A stretch of 64,000 nucleotides of DNA from Chrysaora quinquecirrha (Eukaryota; Cnidaria; Scyphozoa; Semaeostomeae; Pelagiidae): assembly GCA_014526335.1 (NCBI GenBank), contig JACTAT010000039.1:451926-515925 (forward strand), given 5' to 3'. Position numbers and translations under genes: made by a program. The notes under the pieces were generated by a model. The model was not told the origin of the DNA, made no database searches, and saw only the letters and a program-made list of their open reading frames with translations. Shown piece by piece: positions 46,301 to 56,640 of the stretch (its first letter is position 1; every line of letters begins with the position of its first letter).

Positions 46301-49300
46301 TTTTGAATATTTGGGAAACAATAATGCGAGGACTAAGATTTGGTATGGTTTGGTCTAAGGGTTTGGTTTGCAATAGCAGTAACACGATTCTATTGCTTAA
46401 GGTAAACGCAAGCCGTGCCAACATTGTTGGTCAACGTGTTGACTAAATATTGGCCAACATGTTGGTACGGTTTGCCATACCATCACAACACCTGAGATGT
46501 GTTGGGTTGCTGACGTTATCTACAAATGAACTTTGCAAACATGGCAGAAAAGAAAGCAGCTGTTTCTTTAATGCTTAATACTTGCTCTTTTGGTTGACGA
46601 CGAAGATGAAAAAAAACTCGTGGTTCAACTTAAACTGTTCTCATTTCAAGGTCTTCGAAAAAACGACTGACATTGAAAATGCTGCTCCAATATGTTGGCG
46701 AAACATAGCAAACCTTACCAACACATCAACTTTGCTCAAATTGATGAAATGTTGGCCAACAATTTTAAACATGTTTGAAAATGTTGGCCCACTTTTTTCG
46801 TCAACAACATGTTGTTTGTTTCGACAACATCTATAGCAAACCGTGATAACATGTTGGCCAACAAGTTGGCACGGTTTGCGCCAGGCTTTAGCTTTCGATG
46901 ATCTATTTTGCTACAAATACTGATCAATAGAATTCACTTACTTTGGTATGTAAATTTTCACGTGTACATAATGATCGCCTTTTCCATAGCCGTTTAAGCG
47001 GGGGATTCCTCTGCCTGTCAGACGGAATTGCTGATGGGACTGAGTGCCAGCTGGAACCTGTAAAAAGGAGTAGCAATTGAAAAATCAGAAAATAAATTTC
47101 ACTATTTGTTAACTTTGCAATATGGTCTAGTATTACCATGGCTAGTAATAAGAGGCGGACTGGCAGCGAATCTCAAGGGTTGCTATTTCCAGTAAAAGGG
47201 GCCTGTTTTCACTATAGCAATTTGTCTTGTTGGTTGCTTCTAGCGAGCTCCTCTGTAAAAAATCAATTCAAGGCTTGGACTACTGTTCATGTTAATACTC
47301 CTTTTCTTATTTGGGATATTTCGATGGCAAAATCGTCTCCCTTTTATACATATTTTCGCATTTCTATATTTTCTTGCTTCCATATTTTCTTGTGCATAAG
47401 CTGATTATCTTTTTATTTTTACTTCTTTTCAGTTATCTTCATTGAGAAACAATTTCTGTAATTTCCAGCTGTTTTCAGACTGAGTGAAACCCATCCAAAT
47501 CTCTTCGAAATCCCAAGAAATCGAAGAGATTTGCTCAAGACACAGCAGAATCAATTTGTTAAAGACCTTATAACAAGAAGGCCCGGGTTGTAATCGCAGC
47601 CTAGCATACCTGCCAGTCCGCCCCTGCTAGTAATAAGGATTTTAGTACAACACACAAACACTCTTAAAAGTGTATAGTATGTAGCAATATGGTCTCTACT
47701 GTAAATATCATAGAATGGAGTTAAATTGAACTTCGAATTAAAACAGGATATTCGAAAAAGAAGTTCAATTCAAAGTCACCTTCAGATCAATATCTCCATG
47801 TAATCCTGGTATCTTTATTGTGCCACCAAGTATCGCCTAGGGAAAGAGAAAGAATGTAGTAAGAATTCTCATTACACGCAAACCTCTCGATTTGTAATAA
47901 GGCTAAGATAAATCTGAAATTTGCTTCACCGAAATTTGGTATAAATTCCGCCTTAGTCTATTGTTTCGGTCTGTTTCTGACGTTCATATTCTGAGGAGTG
48001 TCGAACGAAAAAAAGCTCTTAAGTACGCCCGAAAATGTTTCCGCTGTTTATCGCAATTTTCTATAATACCTAGACTGCAATTTTGCACAGACTGTCCTCC
48101 TCCGAGGTGCAATACAATATATAAAGATACAATACAACAACCATATACAATATGGTTGCGAATCAAAATGCGTGAAGGTGAAGCCTACCTGTGTAAAGTT
48201 TATTGATGTGGTAGAATGGACGTCTGCACCTTCTCGTTCAAACAGCTTGCTAGCAGCGACCTAAGGAAAAATACGATGATATTTACTTCCAACTGTTTCC
48301 AAAATTGTTTATGAGAGCACAGAATAGGCGAATTTTGCAACTTGTTCGTTGGTTCAAGACTCAAGGTATTCAACGCGATGTAGCAAAATTTGCACCTGTC
48401 GAGACCTCGACTGGAATGTACCAAAATGAATTTCCAATTAATAGAAGCCTCGACATAGAATGAGAACCCACAACAATTTATAGAGACTTACACTCTCTAA
48501 GTTGCTTCAAAAGGTAAAACAGCTCCCAATGAGCTGAAATATGCGAGTCCATTTGGTCCCGCAGTGTTCTGGAGGGTGGTAGCATTGTAGGGTGCGGTCT
48601 TTCGGGATTCTTTCAGGCCTTGGAGGCCTTGATGTATTCATCTACCTTAGGGGCAGCAAAAGCACGACCCCTAGGAAGAGCAGTCTTTAGATTTTGAAAT
48701 AAATCATAAATGAATCCATTTTATAAATGCATTTAATTATTTAATTATGTAAATAAATTAGCTGATAGGGCATCGTGCAAAGATATCGATATGATATGAA
48801 TTCGCTTGCTGGTTATGAATGTAAAGGATGGGGCAATCATGTGATAAAGCCAATGTCGTTTGACTGGTACAAAAACTACCGTTCAAGTTCCATTTCTAAC
48901 CTTCTAACATTGCAGTAACAATTAGACAAAACATTGTTTTACCTTGAATGTAACATACAATTCTCCATTCGTCAATGGTATTTTTATAACTTGCCCATCT
49001 TCAACACCTGAAACGGAGAGAATTATGAAAGAATCAGCAACGCCACATATTTGGAAATAATTCTAACTTCATTTTCTACACATTTTTGGTTATCAAGTAA
49101 GTGCTGTTTTGCAGCAGAATCATGTTTAAGTTGGTGTTTGGGACCTCAGGATTGTTGCCTCTTTGTCAAAAATTGTGTTGACGAGTATTAGTTGGAAGGT
49201 GCTGCTTTATCCTACCCTCTTGTCTCTGTGAAGTGAGACCTGCTCAGTGCCAAATAAACGGGGGGTCTTAACTGGATGGTGAAACTTTCCCAAAAATTCA

Positions 49301-52300
49301 ATAAACGGGGATCCTAATAAAAGGAAAATTTTACCTCGAGGGTTATAATGGTATCTTGCTTAGAAAAACTAATAGAGCTGTGGCCGAGATCCTCGCGAGA
49401 AGAAAAATCTTACCTCAATAAAAACCTGAGAAATTAATAAACGGGGGTTCTAATCACCTCGTTGGGGGTGAAAAATTTTAGTTTATTTGTACCCGTCGTT
49501 TATTTGGCCTTGAAAAGTACGAAACTGGCACCAAATTGGAAGAAAAATTAGGAATAACAAGAAAAAATTTATATGACAGCTAATGTTAAGATATGATTCG
49601 TTCATCAGATATTGGGAGAAAAGGGAGACTTCTCTACGGAACGAAATCAGCAGGGTCCAGCAAAGTGTTTAACCTTGATTCAGACAAAAATGTCTTTAGC
49701 TGCAAACCTTCCCCATTTAATGAAAAACGGGCGTTTATTGGGTGTGGCATGAGGTTCTATTTTGTCCTGCTTTACCCTCCTCCGGTCAATGGTCGGTCAA
49801 TCGTAGTTTCCTGACTTGGAAATCAGCCTGTCCGGTGTCCTGTTAAAAGATCTGACCAAATATTATGCGAAGAGATAATGTCATTACAGTACCTGCAGGA
49901 ACAGGAACGGTTATTGTCTTCGTTTCCATCATTGTACCAGAACCATGACATTTTTTGCACGGATCTTTGATAACGTGTCCTTGACCAGCGCATTTGCGAC
50001 ATGTGGAGCGCATGTGGAAGAATCCAGTCGAAAGTCTTTCCTACAAGAAATAGGATAATATCTCAAATATATTTGTCATGAACGGCGAACACAAGGATAG
50101 ATTTTTCCACAAGTGGCATACCACAGTAGATTGGATGCCCACCTGAACTACATGCCCAGAGAGTCAACAACGTTTCCACCGAGCTTTAGAGCTCAATGAA
50201 ATTGCCGACTCCAAGTCATACAGCCCAAGGCTCTCCTCCAATTAGAATTTTTTGTGTTTTGGCTATGTTGAGCCTTCTTCAGCACCATGCATATTTGTAT
50301 ATATTTGTTACGCATGACGAACCCTAGGATAGATTTTTCCACAAGTGGCAAACCACAATAGATGCGATTCAAACCTGGACTGCATGACCAGACAGCCAAC
50401 GATGTTCCAAATGGACAATAGAGCTAAAAGAAATTGCCGAGTAACTCTCCAATCCATACAGCTCGAAGCTCTCCTCCCATTTAGCTTTCTTGTAGTCTTT
50501 TCAGGTCAGTGGAATTGTCGTTGGCTCTCAGACCATGATGTCTTGATTCGAATCCAATTAATTTTGGCATGACACTTGTGGAAAAATCTATGCTGGTGTT
50601 TGCCATTCAGAAAAAATATAGAGAGATATGTATGTAACTGAAGGGGGCTCAACATAGCCGAATACAAAGCCAAACGGGAGGAGAGCCTTGGGTTGTATGG
50701 CTTGGAGAGTCACTCGGCGATTTTATTTAGCTCTATAACTCGGCAGAAACGTGTAACTGAAGGACGGTCAACCAAAACACAACGCTAAGCAGGAAATAGG
50801 CCTTGGGCCGCATTACATGTGGAGTCGCTCGGCAATTTCATTGAGCTCTATTATTCAGTCGAAACTTTGTCGGCTTTCTGACCATGTAGTCCAAGTTCGA
50901 ATTCCACACATTGTTGCATACCACCATTGAAAAAACCACCGAAAATTGTGTATTTATAATGCAAAAAAGTATCTTATTTCTATGTTGATCAAAAGATGAA
51001 GGTGAGGGTGAAAGTGAAATGGTGTTTTAGCGCCAGTCGTTGGGCAGTCGCTAGGACCTCAATAGTAGGTTAACTAATCGAGACCTCGACCCTGGCCGTA
51101 ACGCTAACGTGGCTGGGCTTGAACCCTGACCACACTGAGCATTTGACACCACGAGTCAGCTGGATGACACCACGATGCCACAGCAGCTTGTAAGTATAGA
51201 TACAAACGTACCTCTCCCGTTCCGTTGCACTGTGGACATTTGATATAAGTAGATCCAGGTTCAGCTCTTTTACCGTTGCATCTACTACACGTGGATTTCA
51301 TTCGAATTTTTATGTCTTTATTCACGCCTTTGACTGCGTCCATAAATGATAGATTCAAAACATAGTTCTAGAAAGAAAAATTGACATGGTTTGATCGAAA
51401 AGAGCTAATCAAAACTCAATGCGTCGTTAAAATTTCCTAAATTTTGACGTTTCTTAGAAGTCAAAGAAGTGAAGACGTGAAACATTTTACCAGCTATTTT
51501 GAAAAACATCCAGCTAATCTAGATTTTGTAGCAAGATATCTGATTATAGACATTACCTGCGTTGTACGTGCTTCTTCAAAGCCAAATCCCTGCTGACCAC
51601 CAAACTGACCAAAGACACTTTTAAATATATCATCTGCATTCATATTGCCAAATGGATTCTGTCCTCCAAATGGATCTTGTTGTGTGTATGGTCCACCTGA
51701 TGACATAATTCATTTAACATTTAGAGGTTATATCGTTCCGAACAACAGACTAAGAACATGAAGTGAATTACGTAGTTGCATTCATACCTGACAACCAGCA
51801 CGCTAGCAAATCTATAGGCACTACTGCGGTGGATAAGCACTATTGTGCTGGTATTGTGCTGGTATTTTTTGTGTACTGTGGTGGATACGCACTACTGTGG
51901 TGGTTTATTATGCTTGGTGTAGTGGTATTTTTTGTGTACTGTGGTGGATACGCACTACTGTGGTGGTTTATTATGCTTGATGTAGTGGTATTTTTGTGTA
52001 GTGTGGTGGATACGCACTACTGTGGTGGTTTATTATGCCTGATGTAGTGGTATTTTTGTGTACTGTGGTGGATACGCACAACTGTGGTGGTTTATTATGC
52101 TTGATGTAGTGGTATTTTTTGTGTACTGTGGTGGATACGCACAACTGTGGTGGTTTATTATGCTTGATGTAGTGGTATTTTTTGTGTACTGTGGTGGATA
52201 CGCACTACTGTGGTGGTTTATTATGCTTGATGTAGTGGTATTTTTGTGTACTGTGGTGGATACACACTACTGTGGTGGTTTATTATGCTTAATGTAGTGG

Positions 52301-53839
52301 TATTTTTTGTGTACTGTAGTGGATAAGCACTGCTGCGTTGATTTACAATGCTTGATTTGGTTTGGTTATTCATGCTTGATGTGGTGGTTCTTTTTGCATA
52401 CAGTGATGGATAAGCACTACTGTGGTGGGTTATCATGCTTGGTGGATCTTGTGGTTTTTCCTTGTTTGATCTATAGATTTTTGCTATGATTTCATATCCA
52501 CCACAGTACACAAAAAATACCACAACAGTAGTGCTTATCCACCACAATAAGCAAAAAATGCATATAGATTCTTAGCGTGGCCAGGCTTAAAAAGAGAAGG
52601 CTTTTTGGAGAAGGAACACAAATCATCATACCTGCTCCAGGATCAGCTGTTCCAAATTGATCATATGTTGCTCTCTTTTTTTCATCACTTAAAATCTGGA
52701 AAAAATTATCATCACCATAACGAATAACAGATGAGAAACATAGTTCATTTTGCAGTAATATATTATTGGTCAAAAGACATACAGTGAAAAACATAATTCA
52801 AATGTATCATCTTGCCTCATAAGCTTGTTGAACTTCCTGGAATTTCGCCTCAGCTTTTGAATCCTTGTTTGTATCAGGGTGATATTTCTTAGCAAGCTGA
52901 AATTGAACAGAAAATTAAAGTAAAACCAGAAATAAAGACACGTGAAGAAGTCCCATCAAGGTTGGTGCAAAAACTGTGCCCCAGTACGAGTGCAAAAATT
53001 GGGCCCCAGTTACACAACACACATACTTTTCACACCTTCATCACCCCCCTACCATTCTTGATAACATGCTTAAGGAGTCCTTCCAGGGAAGGGCTTCACA
53101 CTGGTAGACTTTGCTTTGATTTAGCTTACGTAGTTTCTGAGATAGCAGAAAATTTTACCAAAACCATAGCCTGATGAAGGTGAAATGGTGTGTTGAGCAC
53201 CAGTTGCTAGGATTCCAGAAGTAGACAAACAAAAGAGATCTCAAACTTAGCTGTGATGTAACCAAGGCTAGGATTGATCCTCGACCTCGCTGAGCTCCTG
53301 CAACCCAAGCTAACAAGGCCACAGCACCTTAAATCATCTTTTGAATGATTCTTAAATAGAGGTTTTTTATAAACACAATGTGAACCAATACCTGTAGCTG
53401 AATTCCATCTGGCCACTTGGCACAGCAGCACTTGCCATATTAACACCCGTTATTTAACCCAGACTGATAACTGAGGGATAACAAGATAGATCTAGTAACT
53501 TCTAAAGAGCACCCCAATCAAAAGAGCACTTCCTATTTGATGGACAAAAATTACATTATTAGAAAAAACTCATCATATTACCTCATAATAAGCTTTCTTT
53601 ATATCTTTCTGAGATGCTGTTTTTGGTACACCAAGCACATCATAGTAGTTTTTCTTTTGATCTGCAGCTAAATATAATTGAATAGATTCAATATGAAGCA
53701 AATATAAAAACCCATAGTATACTCTATTAGAATATTATATTAAATCAGTTACCTGAAGTATGAAAGCTTGCAGTCAATGCCACACGTGTTGGTAACTTTG
53801 TTCTTGTTAAATTGAAATTTCTATTTGTCCAAACTGAAT
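43219..53839 (-). CDS. DNAJA3: Mitochondrial-type DnaJ/Hsp40 (DNAJA3/Tid1-like)
   Basis: A type A J-protein, the co-chaperone that stimulates Hsp70 ATPase. Exons found on the minus strand are 53,753-53,839, 53,582-53,667, 52,816-52,896, 52,632-52,695, 51,557-51,696, 51,212-51,367, 49,893-50,040, 48,943-49,007, 48,189-48,260, 47,780-47,836, 46,942-47,057 and 45,620-45,711, then one of two last exons. All junction phases agree. Order: TASFHTS before the J domain (YYDVLGVPK, YHPDTNKD with the HPD triad, DEKKRATYDQFG), a Gly/Phe stretch, four zinc CxxCxGxG-type motifs (CSRCNGKR, CPQCNGTG, CRKCAGQG, CKKCHGSG), then the substrate-binding C-terminal domains. The first coding exon (transit peptide) was not resolved; no in-phase ATG was found near 54,070-54,190. 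The symbol is by resemblance. Confidence 0.93.
43640..43740. repeat. Copy of the AAACATTGCTTG repeat
   Basis: GGCAAAACAACGCTCAAACA, CTGCTTGATAAGCAAAT and GGCAAACAATGTTTGATTGT match the cluster at 18,540-19,770. It lies between the two alternative last exons of the DnaJ gene. Confidence 0.7.
43907..44082 (-). other. DNAJA3: DnaJ alternative last exon A (hydrophobic tail)
   Basis: The acceptor TTTTAG precedes AA, again completing the same split Glu codon. It encodes 58 codons starting ERPRKKFKPYNFWINLITNE and ending in a hydrophobic segment LPIMAIALGFCLYLLIDI before TGA (43,907-43,909). AATAAA lies about 137 bp downstream (43,765-43,770, minus strand). A C-terminal membrane anchor is inferred. 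Confidence 0.65.
44110..45000. other. DnaJ intron sequence, nothing recognised
   Basis: Intron between exon A and exon 45,620-45,711. One open frame of 75 codons (44,448-44,675, minus) has no domain or splice support. Confidence 0.4.
45007..45293 (+). repeat. Seven 41-bp tandem repeats
   Basis: GGCCGATTTCCACTTCGTTC plus CCATTCGCTGTTCTCGCTAA recurs exactly every 41 bp from 45,007 to 45,293 with few substitutions. The following CGAACTCGCTGTTCGCCG...GGCCTTCGCCGAGCGAA is a partial inverse. DnaJ intron. Confidence 0.92.
45423..45571 (-). mobile_element. 149-bp MITE with 9-bp target duplication
   Basis: Read on the minus strand it begins TAGACTTATTACCTGAGTCG and shares the interior of the element at 2481-2621. 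It is flanked by ATTCCTAAC (45,414-45,422) and ATTCCTTAC (45,572-45,580), a 9-bp duplication with one change. DnaJ intron. Confidence 0.83.
45796..45912 (-). mobile_element. tRNA-derived SINE copy
   Basis: On the minus strand it holds GGCGTCGTGGTGTAATCCAG, GTCAGGAGCTCAGTGTGG, the B box GGGTTCAAGTCC, and a GTCACAGCCAGGGTCGAGGT tail. It is very similar to the copy at 51,080-51,192. Confidence 0.8.
46404..46890. mobile_element. Inverted-repeat element with CCAACATGTTGG motifs
   Basis: The left end AAACGCAAGCCGTGCCAACA is inverted at the right as TTGGCACGGTTTGCGCC. The palindrome CCAACATGTTGG and variants recur at both ends. No transposase. DnaJ intron. Confidence 0.75.
47150..47626. mobile_element. 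Non-autonomous hAT element (477 bp)
   Basis: The right end ...CTGCCAGTCCGCCCCTG and left end AAGAGGCGGACTGGCAG are inverted repeats of the hAT type (CAGGGGCGG). An exact 8-bp direct repeat CTAGTAAT flanks it (47,142-47,149 and 47,627-47,634), the hAT signature. The open frame inside (47,138-47,404) is not supported as a gene. DnaJ intron. Confidence 0.88.
47935..48025 (-). repeat. Dispersed repeat, third copy, inverted
   Basis: GGTATAAATTCCGCCTTAGT, TTTCGGTCTGTTTCTGACGT and CTGAGGAGTGTCG are the reverse complement of 21,890-22,020. DnaJ intron. Confidence 0.75.
49645..49820 (+). repeat. Second copy of the SULT-3-truncating repeat
   Basis: GGTCCAGCAAAGTGTTTAAC, CAGACAAAAATGTC and GGGTGTGGCATGAGGTTCT match 41,812-41,980. 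DnaJ intron. Confidence 0.75.
50080..50950. mobile_element. SINE-like repeat cluster in both orientations
   Basis: GGATAGATTTTTCCACAAGT, GGCTCTCCTCC and GAGCTCAATGAAATTGCC recur at about 50,090, 50,330 and, inverted, 50,580-50,930. B-box-like GATTCGAATCC and AGTTCGAATTCC occur. The copies appear to be one tRNA-derived family inserted near and into itself. DnaJ intron 50,041-51,211. Confidence 0.65.
51080..51192 (-). mobile_element. tRNA-derived SINE copy
   Basis: Reverse complement of GGCATCGTGGTGTCATCCAG, the B box GGGTTCAAGCCC, CCACGTTAGCGTTACGGCC and GGTCGAGGTCTCGA. It ends 20 bp before the donor side of DnaJ exon 51,212-51,367. Confidence 0.8.
51799..52579. mobile_element. Inverted-ended element filled with 63-bp tandem repeats
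   Basis: The ends CACGCTAGCAAATCTATAGG and (inverted) TATAGATTCTTAGCGTG enclose about eight units of GTGTACTGTGGTGGATACGC + ACTACTGTGGTGG + TTTATTATGCTTGATGTAGT + GGTATTTTT. The last 60 bp are units in inverse orientation (ATATCCACCACAGTACAC). The repeat keeps all three frames open and gives a false reading frame rich in Cys-Gly-Gly. A partial copy is at 14,519-14,665. DnaJ intron. Confidence 0.85.
53222..53332 (-). mobile_element. Diverged SINE copy
   Basis: The minus strand reads AAGGTGCTGTGGCCTTGTTA, GCAGGAGCTCAGCGAGG, and a B-box relic GGATCAATCC. It is in the same order as the other copies but more mutated. Confidence 0.65.
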
Positions 53840-54279
53840 CTGAAAAAAATGACAGTCACTGTTTTTTAACAATAAAACTTTGGACTAGTACTAAGAATGG
53901 ACTGGGTGTATTTTGACCCACATTTCTGGCTATTTTAGGCAGATACCTAGTATTGCAAGTATGTTGCAGCCTTGACTAGCATTAGGCTAGCTTTATAAGA
54001 AGTAATATGACCATATCAAAATAACAAAATAAGCATATTTTTTGAAAGCTATGACTACAGATATGATTTTTTACCTGCACTGGCAACGCGACACACCTAA
54101 AATGTCCTGTTCTAAAAAATCTTGAAATGGCTGCACGCTGCAACCAAAGTGCTGCAACAGCTGCACAGGGAGGAAGGAGTTTGAGACCCAGTCAGTTGAT
54201 GCATACAACCCTCATAAATGACCAACAATAACATCAAAGAAAACTTTAATAAAATCAAAGATATAAGTAGATTAATTGA

Positions 54280-54405
54280 AGGTGCTGTGGCATCCAGTAT
54301 TAATCAAGCTAGCTCATAGTGTCCATAGGTTGGCAAGGTTTTGGTTTGAGCCCCAGCCACAGTAGCACCGCAGACGGGGTTCAGGACTCATTAGTTCATC
54401 TTCAC
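54280..54405 (+). mobile_element. SINE copy upstream of the DnaJ gene
   Basis: GGTGCTGTGGCATCCAGTAT, TAGCTCATAGTGTCCATAGG, the B box GGTTTGAGCCCC and GGACTCATTAGTTCATC match the TIMP-intron copy at 22,030-22,215. Confidence 0.75.
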
Positions 54406-54409
54406 TTCT

Positions 54410-55085
54410 GCGATTCTGGCAACCATTTTGGATTTTGTGGCATGTTTCAACAAGATCTTTGGTGTACTACATTAAAATATGAGTGTCAATGTCAAGTCTA
54501 CTCTTTTCAGCAAAGTGCACCTTTCCATTATGAATTTCATCACAAATGATGCATTTTTTGTTGATTTCAACCCTTTCCACTGAAATAACTGAAAATATTC
54601 TGTGTGTGCATATGATAGTGTGCTTTTCAAATTTTTGAGGATATTTTTTTTGGTCAGGTGTGGATTTTGGGTAACTTGAATTTTGCATCAGTTGCACTGC
54701 TGCCACAAAATCCAGAAAGGCCAGGTGGGAAAATAGAAAATTAATCTGAATGTGCAATGGGGGGGGGCTGGATTTGGATTGACTTGCTTTTGACTGCTTC
54801 TGCTTGCTTGAGTTTGCTTTGACCTGCAGAAGAAATCTAATAAAGCTGATAAAAAATTACCATGCCGCAGACTGTTTTGATTATTTCTTTGTGCCGCACG
54901 AACTTGCAAACAAGAAGGATTTGTCGACGTCCAGAGAGTTCTTTTCAAAATTTGTATTTGGTTTTTGCAACTCAAATCCACGCAATGTTTTTCAATGTCT
55001 GATAAATAATTTTGAGTCCTTCGAATAACTTGCCTGAGGATGACCATTTTGGAATATTTAAATATTAAATTCACGGAGCATATGA
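54410..55085. other. Intergenic sequence
   Basis: No supported exon. It lies between the 5' side of the DnaJ gene and the left 29-bp inverted repeat. Confidence 0.4.
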
Positions 55086-55091
55086 ACATAC

Positions 55092-55334
55092 CGGTAGATC
55101 TCGGAAGTGCTCATCCTCTTCTGATTCATGATTAGCTGTTGTGACAATGGTTTTTGGATCACGTGGACGAGGATTTCGTTCTTCATCGCCACTAAGATCC
55201 GCATCCGCGAAACATGTTCTCCGCGCGCGCCAGTGTTTGTGGTGTGGTTGCAGTGCAGATTGTGCGGTGCTGCTTGAAGCTTCTGGAATGTGAAGTGGGA
55301 TGTGTGGAGTTCGGCTTATCGGTTGAAAGTTCAT
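55092..55334 (-). CDS. Candidate first exon at left end of MULE, unknown
   Basis: An ATG at 55,334 opens 81 codons (MNFQPISRTPHIPLHIPEAS to EDEHFRDLP) ending at a donor CTACCG|GTATGT, phase 0. The exon is richer in G+C than its surroundings and has a CGCGCGCG stretch, as promoter-proximal exons do. Its last codons and donor lie inside the 29-bp inverted repeat. It does not match the phase needed for the DnaJ exon at 53,839. It could be a transposon gene or a host first exon. Confidence 0.35.
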
Positions 55335-55339
55335 GTATC

Positions 55340-56640
55340 TAGTACTGATGGAAACGGTCAGTTCTGATCTACTTTGTGTCCTCCCTTGTGCTTCTCTATC
55401 GAGGAATATTTTTTGTGATCTCAAAGGCCAATGAAACAACAATGCAGATAGGCCTAGCTGTGTGTGAGAGAAGCAGAGCAAACAGACGAATGGACACCAG
55501 ACTTTGCCTACTACCAGTCTAGGCCAACAACAACCAAGCATCAGGCATTGCAAACCGTCGTTGAGCTTCATCTAGACTAATGCATACATGACTGGAAGCA
55601 TGGTACGACTACTTATAAAATTTATAAGTTAAAAACATTTAATGTTAAAAACAGAGCGAATGTTGCACTTGCACTGTGAATACGATATTTAACCTCACAA
55701 CTATTAAACATGCTATAAGGATAAGTACATAGGCCTTTTAAGCCTACAAAAAGCCCAAAATAATATCTAGGCCTTTTAGCAAAATATACCTTGAACAATG
55801 CCAACTAATTTTTTGTATAACAGAACAAAAAATTGTATACTAACAAAACAAAAAAACATAACAATTGATTAAAATACTAATAGGCCTAGTTTAAAAACAA
55901 CCAAATCCAAGCGATGGGGTCACAATGTCTCTTTTCTAGAGATCAAACAATATTTACGGGGTAATTAAAAGCTGGTTTACATTACCTATACCTAACATTA
56001 ATCCCAGGATGGAATCCATGTAGCCTAAGGCAGATAAATGCAGTGTGGATTTTCAAAAGCAAACTGGCATGAATCTTTTAGAAATACAATAGCAAGCATT
56101 ACTATTTTCCTTAAGAACAATATGGATCTGTTAATGTCATTGGCGTAATCTTTGGCATTAAGATTGCATGGATTCCACCTTGGCATTAATGCCAAAGAAT
56201 CATATAGAGAAGTGCTCCCCTTAATTGACTGTTCCCATTAAACTGGAGCACCTTTCTAAAATCACCAGAGTAACTAATGCTTTAGACATCCATTTAAGGA
56301 AAAGCAGTATATAGTAAAGTTGTGACTGCAATATAATCCAATACAATACAATTAAGTTTTCTATAGGTACAGTACACCCTCATGAAAAATTCATTTTCAC
56401 TCTGTGCATCCACAAAACCAGTCTCCAATAATCTGCTTTTTAACATTAACGCATTTCCTGACAAGAGATAAAATGTGTTTACTTCTTCTTTTCAGGTAAT
56501 TTCAAAAAGGTTGATATTGACTCTAAAGAAGCAAAGATTATTTGTACATGAGGGCATGTGACTCGGTTACTTCTTATCTTTCAATTAACCTGAAATCAAG
56601 CTATTGCTAAAGCAAGAAATTAAAATAATGAAATATTTAC
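55340..56640. other. Transposon or intergenic sequence, nothing recognised
   Basis: The expected second half of the PHD finger was searched for here on the minus strand and not found. Confidence 0.35.

Noticed and set aside
47138..47404. 88-codon plus-strand frame
   Set aside because: It overlaps the left end of the hAT MITE and has no homology; the inverted ends and 8-bp duplication explain the sequence.
51763..52297. Repetitive Cys-Gly-Gly/Trp-rich frames that look like a repeat protein
   Set aside because: They come from the 63-bp tandem repeat, whose period is divisible by three; the region is a DnaJ intron.
54070..54190. First coding exon of the DnaJ gene (a frame reading QRAAISRFFRTGHFRC)
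   Set aside because: It looks like a transit peptide, but its phase does not join the exon at 53,839 and no in-frame ATG is present; the first exon remains unresolved.
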